Below, piece after piece: positions 36,781-50,163 of a stretch of 64,000 nt of DNA. The notes beneath the pieces were generated by a model. The model ran no database searches, was not told the origin of the DNA, and worked only from the letters and a program-made list of their open reading frames with translations. Made by a program: the position numbers and the translations under genes. The stretch is from Hydractinia symbiolongicarpus. Its lineage: Eukaryota > Cnidaria > Hydrozoa > Anthoathecata > Hydractiniidae. The DNA lies in contig NC_079877.1 of assembly GCF_029227915.1 (NCBI RefSeq), positions 35,057,851-35,121,850 on the forward strand, in the 5' to 3' direction. Every line of letters starts with the position of its first letter. The stretch's first letter is position 1.

Positions 36781-39280
36781 GTTTTAGTGGTGAAAAATTA
36801 ATTTAAAAATTCGTCCGGGAAATGAGTTTACTCACTGGGTACTTTCCTTGTATACTTTTGACTATACGGGCCGAGTCCGGGATTTACGGGAAATCGCCGG
36901 TTTTCGTTTGCCGGCGATTAAACTTCTTTTATTCAGCGCCTCATCAAAAATGAAAACATTTTTAAAAACTACAAGTCTCATGGGCTTTAGTGGTGAAATA
37001 ATAATTTAAAAAATCGTTCGGGAAATAAGTATACACCCTGGGTACTTTCTTTGTATACTTTTGACTATACGGGCCGAGTCCGGGATTTACGGGAAATCGC
37101 AGGTTTTCGTTTGCCGGCGTATAAACTTCTTTTATTCAGCGTCTCATCAAAAATGAAAACATTTTTGAAAACTACAAGTCTCATGCGTTTTAGTGGTGAA
37201 AAAATAATTTAAAAAATCGTTCGGGAAATGAGTTTACACCCTGGGTACTTTCTTTGTATACTTTTGACTATACCGGCCGAGTCCGGGATTTACGGGAAAT
37301 CGCAGGTTTTCGTTGGTTGGCGATTAAACTTCTTTTATTAAGCGTCTCATCAAAAATGAAAACATTTCTGAAAACTACAAGTCTCATGTGTTTTAGTGGT
37401 GAAAAAATGATTTAAAAATTCGTTCGGGAAATGAGTTTACTCACTGGGTACTTTCCTTGTATACTTTTGACTATACGGGCTGAGTCCGGGATTTACGGGA
37501 AATCGCGGGTTTTCGTTTGCCGGCGATTAAACTTCTTTTATTCAGCGTCTCATCAAAAATGAAAACATTTTTAAAAACTACAAGTCTCATGGGCTTTAGT
37601 GGTGAAATAATAATTTAAAAAATCGTTTGGGAAATGAGTTTACTCACTGGGTACTTTCCTTGTATACTTTTGACTATACGGGCCGAGTCCGGGATTTACG
37701 GGAAATCGCGGGTTTTCGTTTGCCGGCGATTAAACTTCTTTTATTCAGCGTCTCATCAAAAATGAAAACATTTTTAAAAACTAAAAGTCTCATGGGCTTT
37801 AGTGGTGAAATAATAATTTAAAAAATCGTTCGGGAAATGAGTATACACCCTGGGTACTTTCTTTGTATACTTTTGAGTATACGGGCCGAGTCCGGGATTT
37901 ACGGGAAATCGCGGGTTTTCGTTTGCCGGCGATTAAACTTCTTTTATTCAGCGTCTCATCAAAAATGAAAACATTTTTAAAAACTACAAGTCTCATGGGC
38001 TTTAGTGGTGAAATAATAATTTTAAAAATCGTTCTGGAAATGAGTTTACACCCTGGGTACTTTCTTTTTATACATTTGACTATACGGTCCGAGTCCGGGG
38101 TTTACGGGAAATGGCGGGTTTTCGTTTGCCGGCGATCAAACTTCTTTTATTCACCGTCTCATCAAAAATAAAAACATTTTTGAAAACTACAAGTCTCATG
38201 CGTTTTAGTGGTGAAAAAATAATTTAAAAAATCGTTCGGGAAATGAGGTTACTCCCTGGGAACTTTCTTTGTATACTTTTGATTATACGGGCCGAGTCCG
38301 GGATTTACGGGAAATCGCAGGTTTTCGTTTGCCGGCGATTAAACTTCTTTTATGCAGCGTCTCATCAAAAATGAAAACATTTTTGAAAACAAAAAGTCTC
38401 ATGCGTTTTAGTGGTGAAAAAATGAATTAAAAAATCGTTCGGGAAAAGAGTTTACTCCCTGGGTACTTTCTTTGTATACATTCGACTATACGGGCCAATT
38501 CGGGATTTACGGGAAATCGCGGGATTTCGTTTGCCGGCGATTAAACCTCTTTTATTAAGCGTCTCATCAAAAATGAAAACATTTTTAAAAACTGCAAGTC
38601 TCATGCGTTTTAGTGGTGAAAAGATAATTTAAAAAATCGTTTTGGAAATGAGTTTACTCACAGGGTACTTTCTTTGTATACATTCGACTATACGGGCCAA
38701 GCACGGGATTTACGGGAAATCGCGGGTTTTCGTTTGCCGGCGATTAAACTTCTTTCATTAAGCGTCTCATCAAAAATGAAAACATTTCTGAAAACTACAA
38801 GTCTCATGCGTTTTAGTGGTGAAAAAATAATTTAAAAATTCGTTTGGGAAATGAGTTTACTCACTGGGTACTTTCCTTGTATACTTTTGACTATACGGGC
38901 TGTGTCCGGGATTTACGGGAAATCGCGGGTTTTCGTTTGCCGGCGACTAAACTTTTTTTATTCAGCGTCTCATCAAAAATGAAAACATTTTTAAAAACTA
39001 CAAGTCTCATGGGCTTTAGTGGTGAAATAATAATTTAAAAAATCGTTTGGGAAATGAGTTTACTCCCTGGGTACTTTCTTTGTATACTTTTGACTATACG
39101 GGCCGAGTCCGGGATTTACGGGAAATCGCAGGTTTTCGTTTGCCGGCGATTAAACTTCTTTTATTCAGCGTCTCATCAAAAATGAAAACATTTTTGAAAA
39201 CTACAAGTCTCATGCGTTTTAGTGGTGAAAAAATAATTTAAAAAATCGTTCGGGAAATTAGTTTACACCCTGGGTACTTT
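36781..39280. repeat. Irregular satellite stretch
   Basis: No long period is evident. A dimer shift of 407 bp links GCGCCTCATC at 36531 and 36938. Monomers of several types alternate: GTTGGTTGGCG, CTCACTGGG with CTTGTATAC, GAGTATACACC, ACGGTCCGAG and GGGCCAATTCGGG. The longest open frame here (37863-38171, 102 codons) runs across monomer boundaries only because of a local indel (TAATAATTTTAAAAATCG) and is not a gene. Confidence 0.78.
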
Positions 39281-40669
39281 CTTTGTATACTTTTGACTAT
39301 ACCGGCCGAGTCCGGGATTTACGGGAAATCGCAGGTTTTCGTTGGTTGGCGATTAAACTTCTTTTATTCAGCGTCTCATCAAAAATGAAAACATTTTTGA
39401 AAACTACAAGTCTCATGCGTTTTAGTGGTGAAAAAATAATTTAAAAATTCGTCCGGGAAATGAGTTTACTCACTGGGTACTTTCCTTGTATACTTTTGAC
39501 TATACAGGCCGAGTCCGGGATTTACGGGAAATCGCGGGTTTTCGTTTGCCGGCGATTAAACTTCTTTTATTCAGCGTCTCATCAAAAATGAAAACATTTT
39601 TAAAAACTACAAGTCTCATGGGCTTTAGTGGTGAAATAATAATTTAAAAAATCGTTCGGGAAATGAGTATACACCCTGGGTACTTTCTTTGTATACTTTT
39701 GACTATACGGGCCGAGTCCGGGATTTACGGGAAATCGCAGGTTTTCGTTTGCCGGCGATTAAACTTCTATCATTCAGCGTCTCATCAAAAATGAAAACAT
39801 TTTTGAAAACTACAAGTCTCATGCGTTTTAGTGGTGAAAAAATAATTTAAAAAATCGTTACGGAAATGAGTTTACTCCCTGGGTACTTTCTTTGTATACT
39901 TTTGATTATACGGGCCGAGTCCGGAGTTTACGGGAAATGGCGGGTATTAGTTTGCCGGCGATTAAACTTCTTTTATTCAGCGTCTCATCAAAAATGAAAA
40001 CATTTTTGAAAACTACAAGTCTCATGCGTTTTAGTGGTGAAAAGATAATTTAAAAAATCGTTTTGGAAATGAGTTTACTCACAGGGTACTTTCTTTGTAT
40101 ACATTCGACTATACGGGCCAAGCCCGGGATTTACGGGAAATCGCGGGTTTTAGTTTGCCGGCGATTAAACTTCTTTTATTCAGCGTCTCATCAAAAATGA
40201 AAACATTTTTAAAAACTACAAGTCTCATGCGTTTTAGTGGTGAAAAGATAATTTAAAAAATCGTTTTGGAACTGAGTTTACTCACAGGGTACTTTCTTTG
40301 TATATATTCGACTATACGGGCCAAGCCCGGGATTTACGGGAAATCGCGGGTTTTCGTTTGCCGGCGATTAAACCACTTTCATTAAGCGTCTCATCAAAAA
40401 TGAAACATTTCTGAAAACTACAAGTCTCATGCGCTTTAGTGGTGAAAAAATAATTAAAAAAATCGTTCAGAAAATGAGTTTACTCCCTGGGTACTTTCTT
40501 TGTATACTTTTGACTATACGGGCCAAGCCCGGGATTTACGGGAAATCGCGGGTTTCGTTTGCCAGCGATTAGATCACTTTCATCAAGCGTCTCATCAAAA
40601 ATGAAAACACTTCTGAAAACTACAAGTCTCATGCGTTTTAGTGGTGAAAAAATAATTTAAAAAATCGTT

Positions 40670-43275
40670 CGGGAAGTGAGTTCACTCCCTGGGTACTTTC
40701 TTTGTATACTTTTGACTATACCGGCCGAGTCCGGGATTTACGGGAAATCGCAGGTTTTCGTTGGTTGGCGATTAAACTTCTTTTATTCAGCGTTTCATCA
40801 AAAATGAAAACATTTTTGAAAACTACAAGTCTCATGCGTTTTAGTGGTGAAAAAATAATTTAAAAATTCGTCCGGGAAATGAGTTTACTCACTGGGTACT
40901 TTCCTTGTATACTTTTGACTATACAGGCCGAGTCCGGGATTTACGGGAAATCGCGGGTTTTCGTTTGCCAGCGATTAAACTTCTTTTATTCAGCGTCTCA
41001 TCAAAAATGAAAACATTTTTAAAAACTACAAGTCTCATGGGCTTTAGTGGTGAAATAATAATTTAAAAAATCGTTCGGGAAATGAGTATACACCCTGGGT
41101 ACTTTCTTTGTATACTTTTGACTATACGGGCCGAGTCCGGGATTTACGGGAAATCGCAGGTTTTCGTTTGCCGGCGATTAAACTTCTTTCATTCAGCGTC
41201 TCATCAAAAATGAAAACATTTTTGAAAACTACAAGTCTCATGCGTTTTAGTGGTGAAAAAATAATTTAAAAAATAGTTCGGGAAATGAGTTTACTCACAG
41301 GGTACTTTCTTTGTATATATTCGACTATACGGGCCAAGCCCGGGATTTACGGGAAATCGCGGGTTTTCGTTTGCCGGCGATTAAACCACTTTCATTAAGC
41401 GTCTCATCAAAAATGAAACATTTCTGAAAACTACAAGTCTCATGCGCTCTAGTGGTGAAAAAATAATTAAAAAAATCGTTCAGAAAATGAGTTTACTCCC
41501 TGGGTACTTTCTTTGTATACTTTTGACTATACGGGCCAAGCCTGGGCTTTACGGGAAATCGCGGGTTTCGTTTGCCAGCGATTAAATCACTTTCATCAAG
41601 CGTCTCATCAAAAATGAAAAAATTTTTGAAAACTACACGTGTCATGCGTTTTAGTGGTGAAAAACTAATTTAAAAAATCGTTCGGGAAATGAGATTACTC
41701 CCTGGGAACTTTCTTTGTATACTTTTGATTATACGGGCCGAGTCCGGGGTTTACAGGAAATGGCGGGTTTTCGTTTGCCTGCGATTAAACTTCTTTTATT
41801 CAGCGTCTCATCAAAAATGAAAACATTTTTAAAAACTACAAGTCTCATGGGCTTTAGTGGTGAAATAATAATTTAAAAAATCGTTCTGGAAATGAGTTTT
41901 CACCCTAGGTACTTTCTTTTTATACTTTTGACTATACGAGCCGAGTCCGGGATTTACGGGAAATGGCGGGTTTTCGTTTGCCGGCGATCAAACTTCTTTT
42001 ATTCACCGTCTCATCAAAAATAAAAACATTTTTGAAAACTACAAGTCTCATGCGTTTTAGTGGTGAAAAAATAATTTAAAAAATCGTTCGGGAAATGAGT
42101 TTACTCCCTGGGTACTTTCTTTGTATACTTTTGACTATACGGGCCAAGCCCGGGATTTACGGGAAATAGCGGGTTTTCGTTTTCCGGCGATTAAACTTCT
42201 TTTATTCAGCGTCTCATCAAAAATGAAAACATTTTTAAAAACTACAAGTCTCATGGGATTTAGTGGTGAAATAATAATTTAAAAAATCGTTCGGGAAATG
42301 AATTTACACCCTGGGTACTTTCTTTGTATACTTTTGACTATACGGGCCGAGTCCGGGATTTACGGGAAATCGCAGGTTTCCGTTTGCCGGCGATTAAACT
42401 TCTTTCATTCAGCGTCTCATCAAAAATGAAAACATTTCTGAAAACTACAAGTCTCATGGGATTTAGTGGTGAAATAATAATTTAAAAAATCGTTTGGGAA
42501 ATTAGTTTACTCCCTGGGTACTTTCTTTGTATACTTTTGACTATACGGGCCGAGTCCGGGATTTACGGGAAATCCCAGGTTTTCGTTTGCCGGCGATTAA
42601 ACTTCTTTTATTCAGCGTCTCATCAAAAATGAAAACATTTTTGAAAACAAAAAGTCTCATGCGTTTTAGTGGTGAAAAAATGAATTAAAAAATCGTTCGA
42701 GAAATGAGGGCCAAGCCAGGAATTTACGGGAAATCGCGGGGTTTCGTTTGCCGGCGATTAAACCACTTTCATTAAGCGTCTCATCAAAAATGAAAACATT
42801 TCTGAAAATTGCAAGTCTCATGCGTTTTAGTGGTGAAAAGATAATTTAAAAAATCGTTTTGGAAATGAGTTTACTCACAGAGTACATTCTTTGTATACAT
42901 TCGACTATACGGGCAAGCACGGGATTTACGGGAAATCGCGGGTTCTCGTTTGCTGGCGATTAAATCACTTTCATTAAGTGTCTCATCAAAAATGAAAACA
43001 TTTCTGAAAACTACAAGTCTTATGCGTCTTAGTGGTGAAAAAATAATTAAAAAATCGTTCGGGAAATGAGTTTACTCCCTGGGTACTTTCTTTGTATACT
43101 TTTGATTATACGGGCCGAGTCCGGGGTTTACGGGAAATGGCGGGTTTTAATTTGCCGGCGATTAAACTTCTTTCATTCAGCGTTTCATCAAAAATGAAAA
43201 CATTTTTGAAAACTACAAGTCTCATGCGTTTTAGTGGTGAAAAAATAATTTAAAAAATCGTTCGGGAAATGTGTT
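40670..43275. repeat. 2.8-3.0-kb HOR unit, left copy
   Basis: About 13 monomers, including shortened monomer 2 and two 202-bp-type monomers with ATGAAACATT. It is followed by a second copy starting near 43,465. Left and right copies share many private bases, such as AAACTAATTT with ACACGTGTCATG (41.63-41.66 and 44.63-44.67 kb) and TTTTCCGGCG (42.18 and 45.18 kb). Confidence 0.85.
42589..42749. repeat. Shortened 161-bp monomer 2 (lacks dyad II)
   Basis: Same 42-bp loss and same junction (GAAATGAG to GGCCAAGCC) as at 2654. It follows an AAACAAAAAGTC and AAATGAATT block and carries CCAGGAATTTAC and CGGGGTTTCG. It has ATCGTTCGAGAAATG where copies 3 and 4 have TTCGGG. Confidence 0.92.
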
Positions 43276-43464
43276 TACTCACAGGGTACTTTCTTTGTAT
43301 ATATTCGACTATACGGGCCAAGCCCGGGATTTACGGGAAATCGCGGGTTTTCGTTTGCCGGCGATTAAACCACTTTCATTAAGCGTCTCATCAAAAATGA
43401 AACATTTCTGAAAACTGCAAGTCTCATGCGCTTTGGTGGTGAAAAAATAATTAAAAAAATCGTT

Positions 43465-46275
43465 CGGGAAGTGAGTTCACTCCCTGGGTACTTTCTTTGT
43501 ATACTTTTGACTATACCGGCCGAGTCCGGGATTTACGGGAAATCGCAGGTTTTCGTTGGTTGGCGATTAAACTTCTTTTATTCAGCGTCTCATCAAAAAT
43601 GAAAACATTTTTGAAAACTACAAGTCTCATGCGTTTTAGTGGTGAAAAAATAATTTAAAAATTCGTCCGGGAAATGAGTTTACTCACTGGGTACTTTCAT
43701 TGTATACTTTTGACTATACAGGCCGAGTCCGGGATTTACGGGAAATCGCGGGTTTTCGTTTGCCAGCGATTAAACTTCTTTTATTCAGCGTCTCATCAAA
43801 AATGAAAACATTTTTAAAAACTACAAGTCTCATGGGCTTTAGTGGTGAAATAATAATTTAAAAAATCGTTCGGGAAATGAGTATACACCCTGGGTACTTT
43901 CTTTGTATACTTTTGACTATACGGGCCGAGTCCGGGATTTACGGGAAATCGCAGGTTTTCGTTTGCCGGCGATTAAACTTCTTTCATTCAGCGTCTCATC
44001 AAAAATGAAAACATTTTTGAAAACTACAAGTCTCATGCGTTTTAGTGGTGAAAAAATAATTTAAAAAATAGTTCGGGAAATGAGTTTACTCACAGGGTAC
44101 TTTCTTTGTATATATTCGACTATACGGGCCAAGCCCGGGATTTACGGGAAATCGCGGGTTTTCGTTTGCCGGCGATTAAACCACTTTCATTAAGCGTCTC
44201 ATCAAAAATGAAACATTTCTGAAAACTACAAGTCTCATGCGCTTTAGTGGTGAAAAAATAATTAAAAAAATCGTTCAGAAAATGAGTTTACTCCCTGGGT
44301 ACTTTCTTTGTATACTTTTGACTATACGGGCCAAGCCTGGGATTTACGGGAAATCGCGGGTTTCGTTTGCCAGCGATTAAATCACTTTCATCAAGCGTCT
44401 CATCAAAAATGAAAACACTTCTGAAAACTACAAGTCTCATGCGTTTTAGTGGTGAAAAAATAATTTAAAAAATCGTGCGGGAAATGAGTTCACTCCCTGG
44501 GTACTTTCTTTGTATACTTTTGACTATACGGGCCGAGTCTGGGATTTACGGGAAATCGCAGGTTTTCGTTTGCCGGCGATTAATTTTATTTCATTCAGCG
44601 TCTCATCAAAAATGTAAAAATTTTTGAAAACTACACGTGTCATGCGTTTTAGTGGTGAAAAACTAATTTAAAAAATCGTTCGGGAAATGAGATTACTCCC
44701 TGGAAATTTTCTTTGTATACTTTTGATTATACGGGCCGAGTCCGGGGTTTACGGGAAATGGCGGGTTTTCGTTTGCCTGCGATTAAACTTCGTTTATTCA
44801 GCGTCTCATCAAGAATGAAAACATTTTTAAAAACTACAAGTCTCATGGGCTTTAGTGGTGAAATAATAATTTAAAAAATCGTTCTGGAAATGAGTTTTCA
44901 CCCTAGGTACTTTCTTTTTATACTTTTGACTATACGAGCCGAGTCCGGGATTTACGGGAAATGGCGGGTTTTCGTTTGCCGGCGATCAAACTTCTTTTAT
45001 TCACCGTCTCATCAAAAATAAAAACATTTTTGAAAACTACAAGTCTCATGCGTTTTAGTGGTGAAAAAATAATTTAAAAAAATCGTTCGGGAAATGAGTT
45101 TACTCCCTGGGTACTTTCTTTGTATACTTTTGACTATACGGGCCAAGCCCGGGATTTACGGGAAATAGCGGGTTTTCGTTTTCCGGCGATTAAACTTCTT
45201 TTATTCAGCGTCTCGTCAAAAATGAAAACATTTTTAAAAACTACAAGTCTCATGGGATTTAGTGGTGAAATAATAATTTAAAAAATCGTTCGGGAAATGA
45301 ATTTACACCCTGGGTACTTTCTTTGTATACTTTTGACTGTACGGGCCGAGTCCGGGATTTACGGGAAATCGCAGGTTTCCGTTTGCCGGCGATTAAACTT
45401 CTTTCATTCAGCGTCTCATCAAAAATGAAAACATTTCTGAAAACTACAAGTCTCATGGGATTTAGTGGTGAAATAATAATTTAAAAAATCGTTTGGGAAA
45501 TTAGTTTACTCCCTGGGTACTTTCTTTGTATACTTTTGACTATACGGGCCGAGTCCGGGATTTACGGGAAATCCCAGGTTTTCGTTTGCCGGCGATTAAA
45601 CTTCTTTTATTCAGCGTCTCATCAAAAATGAAAACATTTTTGAAAACAAAAAGTCTCATGCGTTTTAGTGGTGAAAAAATGAATTAAAAAATCGTTCGGG
45701 AAATGAGGGCCAAGCCAGGAATTTACGGGAAATCGCGGGGTTTCGTTTGCCGGCGATTAAACCACTTTCATTAAGCGTCTCATCAAAAATGAAAACATTT
45801 CTGAAAACTGCAAGTCTCATGCGTTTTAGTGGTGAAAAGATAATTTAAAAAATCGTTTTGGAAATGAGTTTACTCACAGGGTACTTTCTTTGTATACATT
45901 CGACTATACGGGCAAGCACGGGATTTACGGGAAATCGCGGGTTTTCGTTTGCTGGCGATTAAATCACTTTCATTAAGCGTCTCATCAAAAATGAAAACAT
46001 TTCTGAAAACTACAAGTCTTATGCGTTTTAGTGGTGAAAAAATAATTAAAAAATCGTTCGGGAAATGAGTTTACTCCCTGGGTACTTTCTTTGTATACTT
46101 TTGATTATACGGGCCGAGTCCGGGGTTTACGGGAAATGGCGGGTTTTAATTTGCCGGCGATTAAACTTCTTTCATTCAGCGTTTCATCAAAAATGAAAAC
46201 ATTTTTGAAAACTACAAGTCTCATGCGTTTTAGTGGTGAAAAAATAATTTAAAAAATCGTTCGGGAAATGTGTTT
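43465..46275. repeat. 2.8-3.0-kb HOR unit, right copy
   Basis: Second copy of 40,670-43,275, one monomer longer because of an added unit near 44.46-44.66 kb (CGTGCGGGAAATGAGTTCAC). It ends near 46,275, where both copies reach GAAATGTGTTTACTC but continue differently (ACAGGG on the left, CCTGGG here). Its right part, from about 45.4 kb, was then copied again 4,415 bp downstream. Confidence 0.85.
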
Positions 46276-49040
46276 ACTCCCTGGGTACTTTCTTTGTATA
46301 CTTTTGATTATACGGGCCGAGTCCGGGGTTTACGGGAAATGGCGGGTTTTAGTTTGCCGGCGATTAAACTTCTTTTATTCAGCGTCTCATCAAAAATGAA
46401 AACATTTTTAAAAACTACAAGTCTCATGCGTTTTAGTGGTGAAAAGATAATTTAAAAAATCGTTTTGGAAATGAGTTTACTCACAGGGTACTTTCTTTGT
46501 ATAAACTTGACTATACGGGCCGAGTCCGGAATTTACGGGAAATCGCAGGTTTTCGTTTGCCGGCGATTAAACTTCTTTTATTCAGCGTCTCATCAAAAAT
46601 GAAAACATTTCTGAAAACTACAAGTCTCATGCGTTTTAGTGGTGAAAAAATAATTTAAAAAATCGTTTTGGAAATGAGTTTACTCACAGGGTACTTTCTT
46701 TGTATACTTTTGACTATACGGGCCGAGTCTGGGATTTACGGGAAATCGCGGGTATTCGTTTGCCGTCGATTAAACCACTTTCCTTAAGCGTCTCATCAAA
46801 AATGAAAACATTTCTGAAAACTACAAGTCTCATGCGTTTTAGTGGTGAAACAATAATTTAAAAATTCGTTCGGGAAATGAGTTTACTCACTGGGTACTTT
46901 CCTTGTATACTTTTGACTATACGGGCTGAGTCCGGGATTTACGGGAAATCCCGGGTTTTCGTTTGCCGGCGATTAAACTTCTTTTATTCAGCGTCTCATC
47001 AAAAATGAAAATATTTTTAAAAACTACAAGTCTCATGGGCTTTAGTGGTGAAATAATAATTTAAAAAATCGTTTGGGAAATGAGTTTACTCCCTGGGTAC
47101 TTTCTTTGTATACTTTTTACTATACGGGCCGAGTCCGGGATTTACGGGAAATCGCAGGTTTTCGTTTGCCGGCGATTAAACTTCTTTTATTCAGCGTCTC
47201 ATCAAAAATGAAAACATTTTTAAAAACTACAAGTCTCATGCCTTTTAGTGGTGAAAAGATAATTTAAAAAATCGTTTTGGAAATGAGTTTACTCACAGGG
47301 GACTTTCTTTGTATACATTCGACTATACGGGCAAGCCCGGGATTTACGGGAAATCGCGGGTTTTCGTTTGCTGGCGATTAAACCACTTTCATTAAGCGTC
47401 TCATCAAAAATGAAAACATTTCTGAAAACTGCAAGTCTCATGCGTTTTAGTGGTGAAAAGATAATTTAAAAAATCGTTTTTGAAATGAGTTTACTCACAG
47501 GGTACTTTCTTTGTATACATTCGACTATACGGGCAAGCACGGGATTTACGGGAAATCGCGGGTTTTCGTTTGCTGGCGATTAAATCACTTTCATTAAGCG
47601 TCTCATCAAAAATGAAAACATTTCTGAAAACTACAAGTCTTATGCGTTTTAGTGGTGAAAAAATAATTAAAAAATCGTTCGGGAAATGAGTTTACTCCCT
47701 GGGTACTTTCTTTGTATACTTTTGATTATACGGGCCGAGTCCGGGGTTTACGGGAAATGGCGGGTTTTAATTTGCCGGCGATTAAACTTCTTTCATTCAG
47801 CGTTTCATCAAAAATGAAAACATTTTTGAAAACTACAAGTCTCATGCGTTTTAGTGGTGAAAAAATAATTTAAAAAATCGTTCGGGAAATGTGTTTACTC
47901 CCTGGGTACTTTCTTTGTATACTTTTGATTATACGGGCCGAATCCGGGGTTTACGGGAAATGGCGGGTTTTAGTTTGCCGGCGATTAAACTTCTTTTATT
48001 CAGCGTCTCATCAAAAATGAAAACATTTTTAAAAACTACAAGTCTCATGCGTTTTAGTGGTGAAAAGATAATTTAAAAAATCGTTTTGGAAATGAGTTTA
48101 CTCACAGGGTACTTTCTTTGTATACTTTTGACTATACGGGCCGAGTCCGGAATTTACGGGAAATCGCAGGTTTTCGTTTGCCGGCGATTAAACTTCTTTT
48201 ATTCAGCGTCTCATCAAAAATGAAAACATTTCTGAAAACTACAAGTCTCATGCGTTTTAGTGGTTAAAAAATAATTTAAAAAATCGTTTTGGAAATGAGT
48301 TTACTCACAGGGTACTTTCTTTGTATACTTTTGACTATACGGGCCGAGTCTGGGATTTACGGGAAATCGCGGGTATTCGTTTGCCGGCGATTAAACCACT
48401 TTCCTTAAGCGTCTCATCAAAAATGAAAACATTTCTGAAAACTACAAGTCTCATGCGTTTTAGTGGTGAAAAAATAATTTAAAAATTCGTTCGGGAAATG
48501 AGTTTACTCACTGGGTACTTTCCTTGTATACTTTTGACTATACGGGCTGAGTCCGGGATTTACGGGAAATCCCGGGTTTTCGTTTGCCGGCGATTAAACT
48601 TCTTTTATTCAGCGTCTCATCAAAAATGAAAACATTTTTAAAAACTACAAGTCTCATGGGCTTTAGTGGTGAAATAATAATTTAAAAAATCGTTTGGGAA
48701 ATGAGTTTACTCCCTGGGTACTTTCTTTGTATACTTTTTACTATACGGGCCGAGTCCGGGATTTACGGGAAATCGCAGGTTTTCGTTTGCCGGCGATTAA
48801 ACTTCTTTTATTCAGCGTCTCATCAAAAATGAAAACATTTTTAAAAACTACAAGTCTCATGCGTTTTAGTGGTGAAAAGATAATTTAAAAAATCGTTTTG
48901 GAAATGAGTTTACTCACAGGGGACTTTCTTTGTATACATTCGACTATACGGGCAAGCCCGGGATTTACGGGAAATCGCGGGTTTTCGTTTGCTGGCGATT
49001 AAACCACTTTCATTAAGCGTCTCATCAAAAATGAAAACAT
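45410..49040. repeat. Parent copy of the 4,415-bp-offset duplication
   Basis: This block of about 3.6 kb is matched 4,415 bp downstream. Shared private variants include GTATAAACTTGAC (46501 and 50916), which is absent from the 8-mer-related position at 48,12x, so the duplication is younger than the 8-mer amplification. Inside the block an 8-mer HOR of 1,621 bp (8 x 203 less three 1-bp losses) repeats: GAAATGTGTTTAC at 46268 and 47889; TACTTTTTACTATAC at about 47.11 and 48.73 kb. Confidence 0.9.
45588..45748. repeat. Shortened 161-bp monomer 3 (lacks dyad II)
   Basis: Identical junction and flanks, 2,999 bp after shortened monomer 2, as expected from the local HOR step. It includes CCAGGAATTTAC and CGGGGTTTCG and is 161 bp between GCCGGCG starts. 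Confidence 0.92.
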
Positions 49041-49830
49041 TTCTGAAAACTACAAGTCTTATGCGTTTTAGTGGTGAAAAAATAATTAAAAATCTTTGGG
49101 AAATGAGTTTACTCCCTGGGTACTTTCTTTGTATACTTTTGATTATACGGGCCGAGTCCGGGGTTTACGGGAAATGGCGGGTTTTAATTTGCCGGCGATT
49201 AAACTTCTTTTATTCAGCGTCTCATTAAAAATGAAAACATTTTTGAAAACTACAAGTCTCATGCGTTTTAGAGGTGAAAAAATAATTTAAAAAATCGTTC
49301 GGGAAATGTGTTTACTCCCTGGGTACTTTCTTTGTATACTTTTGATTATACGGGCCGAGTCCGGGGTTTACGGGAAATGGCGGGTTTTAGTTTGCCGGCG
49401 ATTAAACTTCTTTTATTCAGCGTCTCATCAAAAATGAAAACATTTTTAAAAACTACAAGTCTCATGCGTTTTAGTGGTGAAAAGATAGGTTAAAAAATCG
49501 TTTTGAAAATGAGTTTACTCACAGGGTACTTTCTTTGTATACTTTTGACTATACGGGCCGAGTCCGGGATTTACCGGAAATCGCAGAATTTCGTTTGCCG
49601 GTGATTAAACTTCTTTTATTCAGCGTCTCATCAAAAATGAAAACATTTCTGAAAACTACAAGTCTCATGCGTTTTAGTGGTGAGAAAATAATTTAAAAAA
49701 TCGTTTTGGAAATGAGTTTACTCACAGGGTACTTTCTTTGTATACTTTTGACTATACGGGCCGAGTCCGGGATTTACGGGAAATCGCGGGTATTCGTTTC
49801 CTGGCGATTAAACCACTTTTCTTAAGCGTC
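49040..49830. repeat. Satellite between the two 4,415-bp-offset copies
   Basis: About four monomers separate the parent block from its copy. The monomers at 49,480-49,830 carry GATAGGTTAAAAAATCG, GCAGAATTTCG and CGTTTCCTGGCG with CCACTTTTCTTAAGCG. The same three variants, in the same order, occur again only at 56.74-57.08 kb, an offset of 7,256 bp. Confidence 0.8.
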
Positions 49831-50002
49831 TCATCAAAAATGAAAACATTTCTGAAAACTACAAGTCTCATGGGATTTAGTGGTGAAATAATAATTTAAA
49901 AAATCGTTTGGGAAATTAGTTTACTCCCTGGGTACTTTCTTTGTATACTTTTGACTATACGGGCCGAGTCCGGGATTTACGGGAAATCCCAGGTTTTCGT
50001 TT

Positions 50003-50163
50003 GCCGGCGATTAAACTTCTTTTATTCAGCGTCTCATCAAAAATGAAAACATTTTTGAAAACAAAAGGTCTCATGCGTTTTAGTGGTGAAAAAATGAATT
50101 AAAAAATCGTTCGGGAAATGAGGGCCAAGCCAGGAATTTACGGGAAATCGCGGGGTTTCGTTT
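50003..50163. repeat. Shortened 161-bp monomer 4 (lacks dyad II)
   Basis: Lies 4,415 bp after shortened monomer 3 and shares its flanks, so it is the daughter made by the 4,415-bp duplication. It is distinguished by AAACAAAAGGTCTC upstream, where copy 3 has AAACAAAAAGTCTC. Confidence 0.92.

Larger units (their letters stand above)
39280..46275. repeat. HOR domain G: 1,419-bp and 2.8-3.0-kb repeats
   Basis: A 7-mer step of 1,419 bp links ACCGGCCGAG at 39302 and 40721, GAGTATACACC at 39.66 and 41.08 kb, and TATACAGGCC at 39501 and 40920. A larger step of 2,795 bp links TTCACTCCC at 40681 and 43476, TATACAGG at 40920 and 43715, and TTTGCCAGCG at 41571 and 44366. To the right of one extra monomer near 44.46 kb the step becomes 2,998-2,999 bp (CACCCTAGGT at 41901 and 44899; AATTTACACC at 42301 and 45300). 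Confidence 0.87.

Noticed and set aside
37863-38171. Longest open frame, 102 codons, plus strand
   Set aside because: It crosses a monomer boundary only because of a small local indel near 38,020; sequence before and after is ordinary satellite.
42589-42749. Shortened monomers as an inserted element or assembly gap
   Set aside because: Each is a clean internal deletion of the monomer with normal satellite on both sides and the same junction in five places, so it is a real subtype rather than an insertion or random join.
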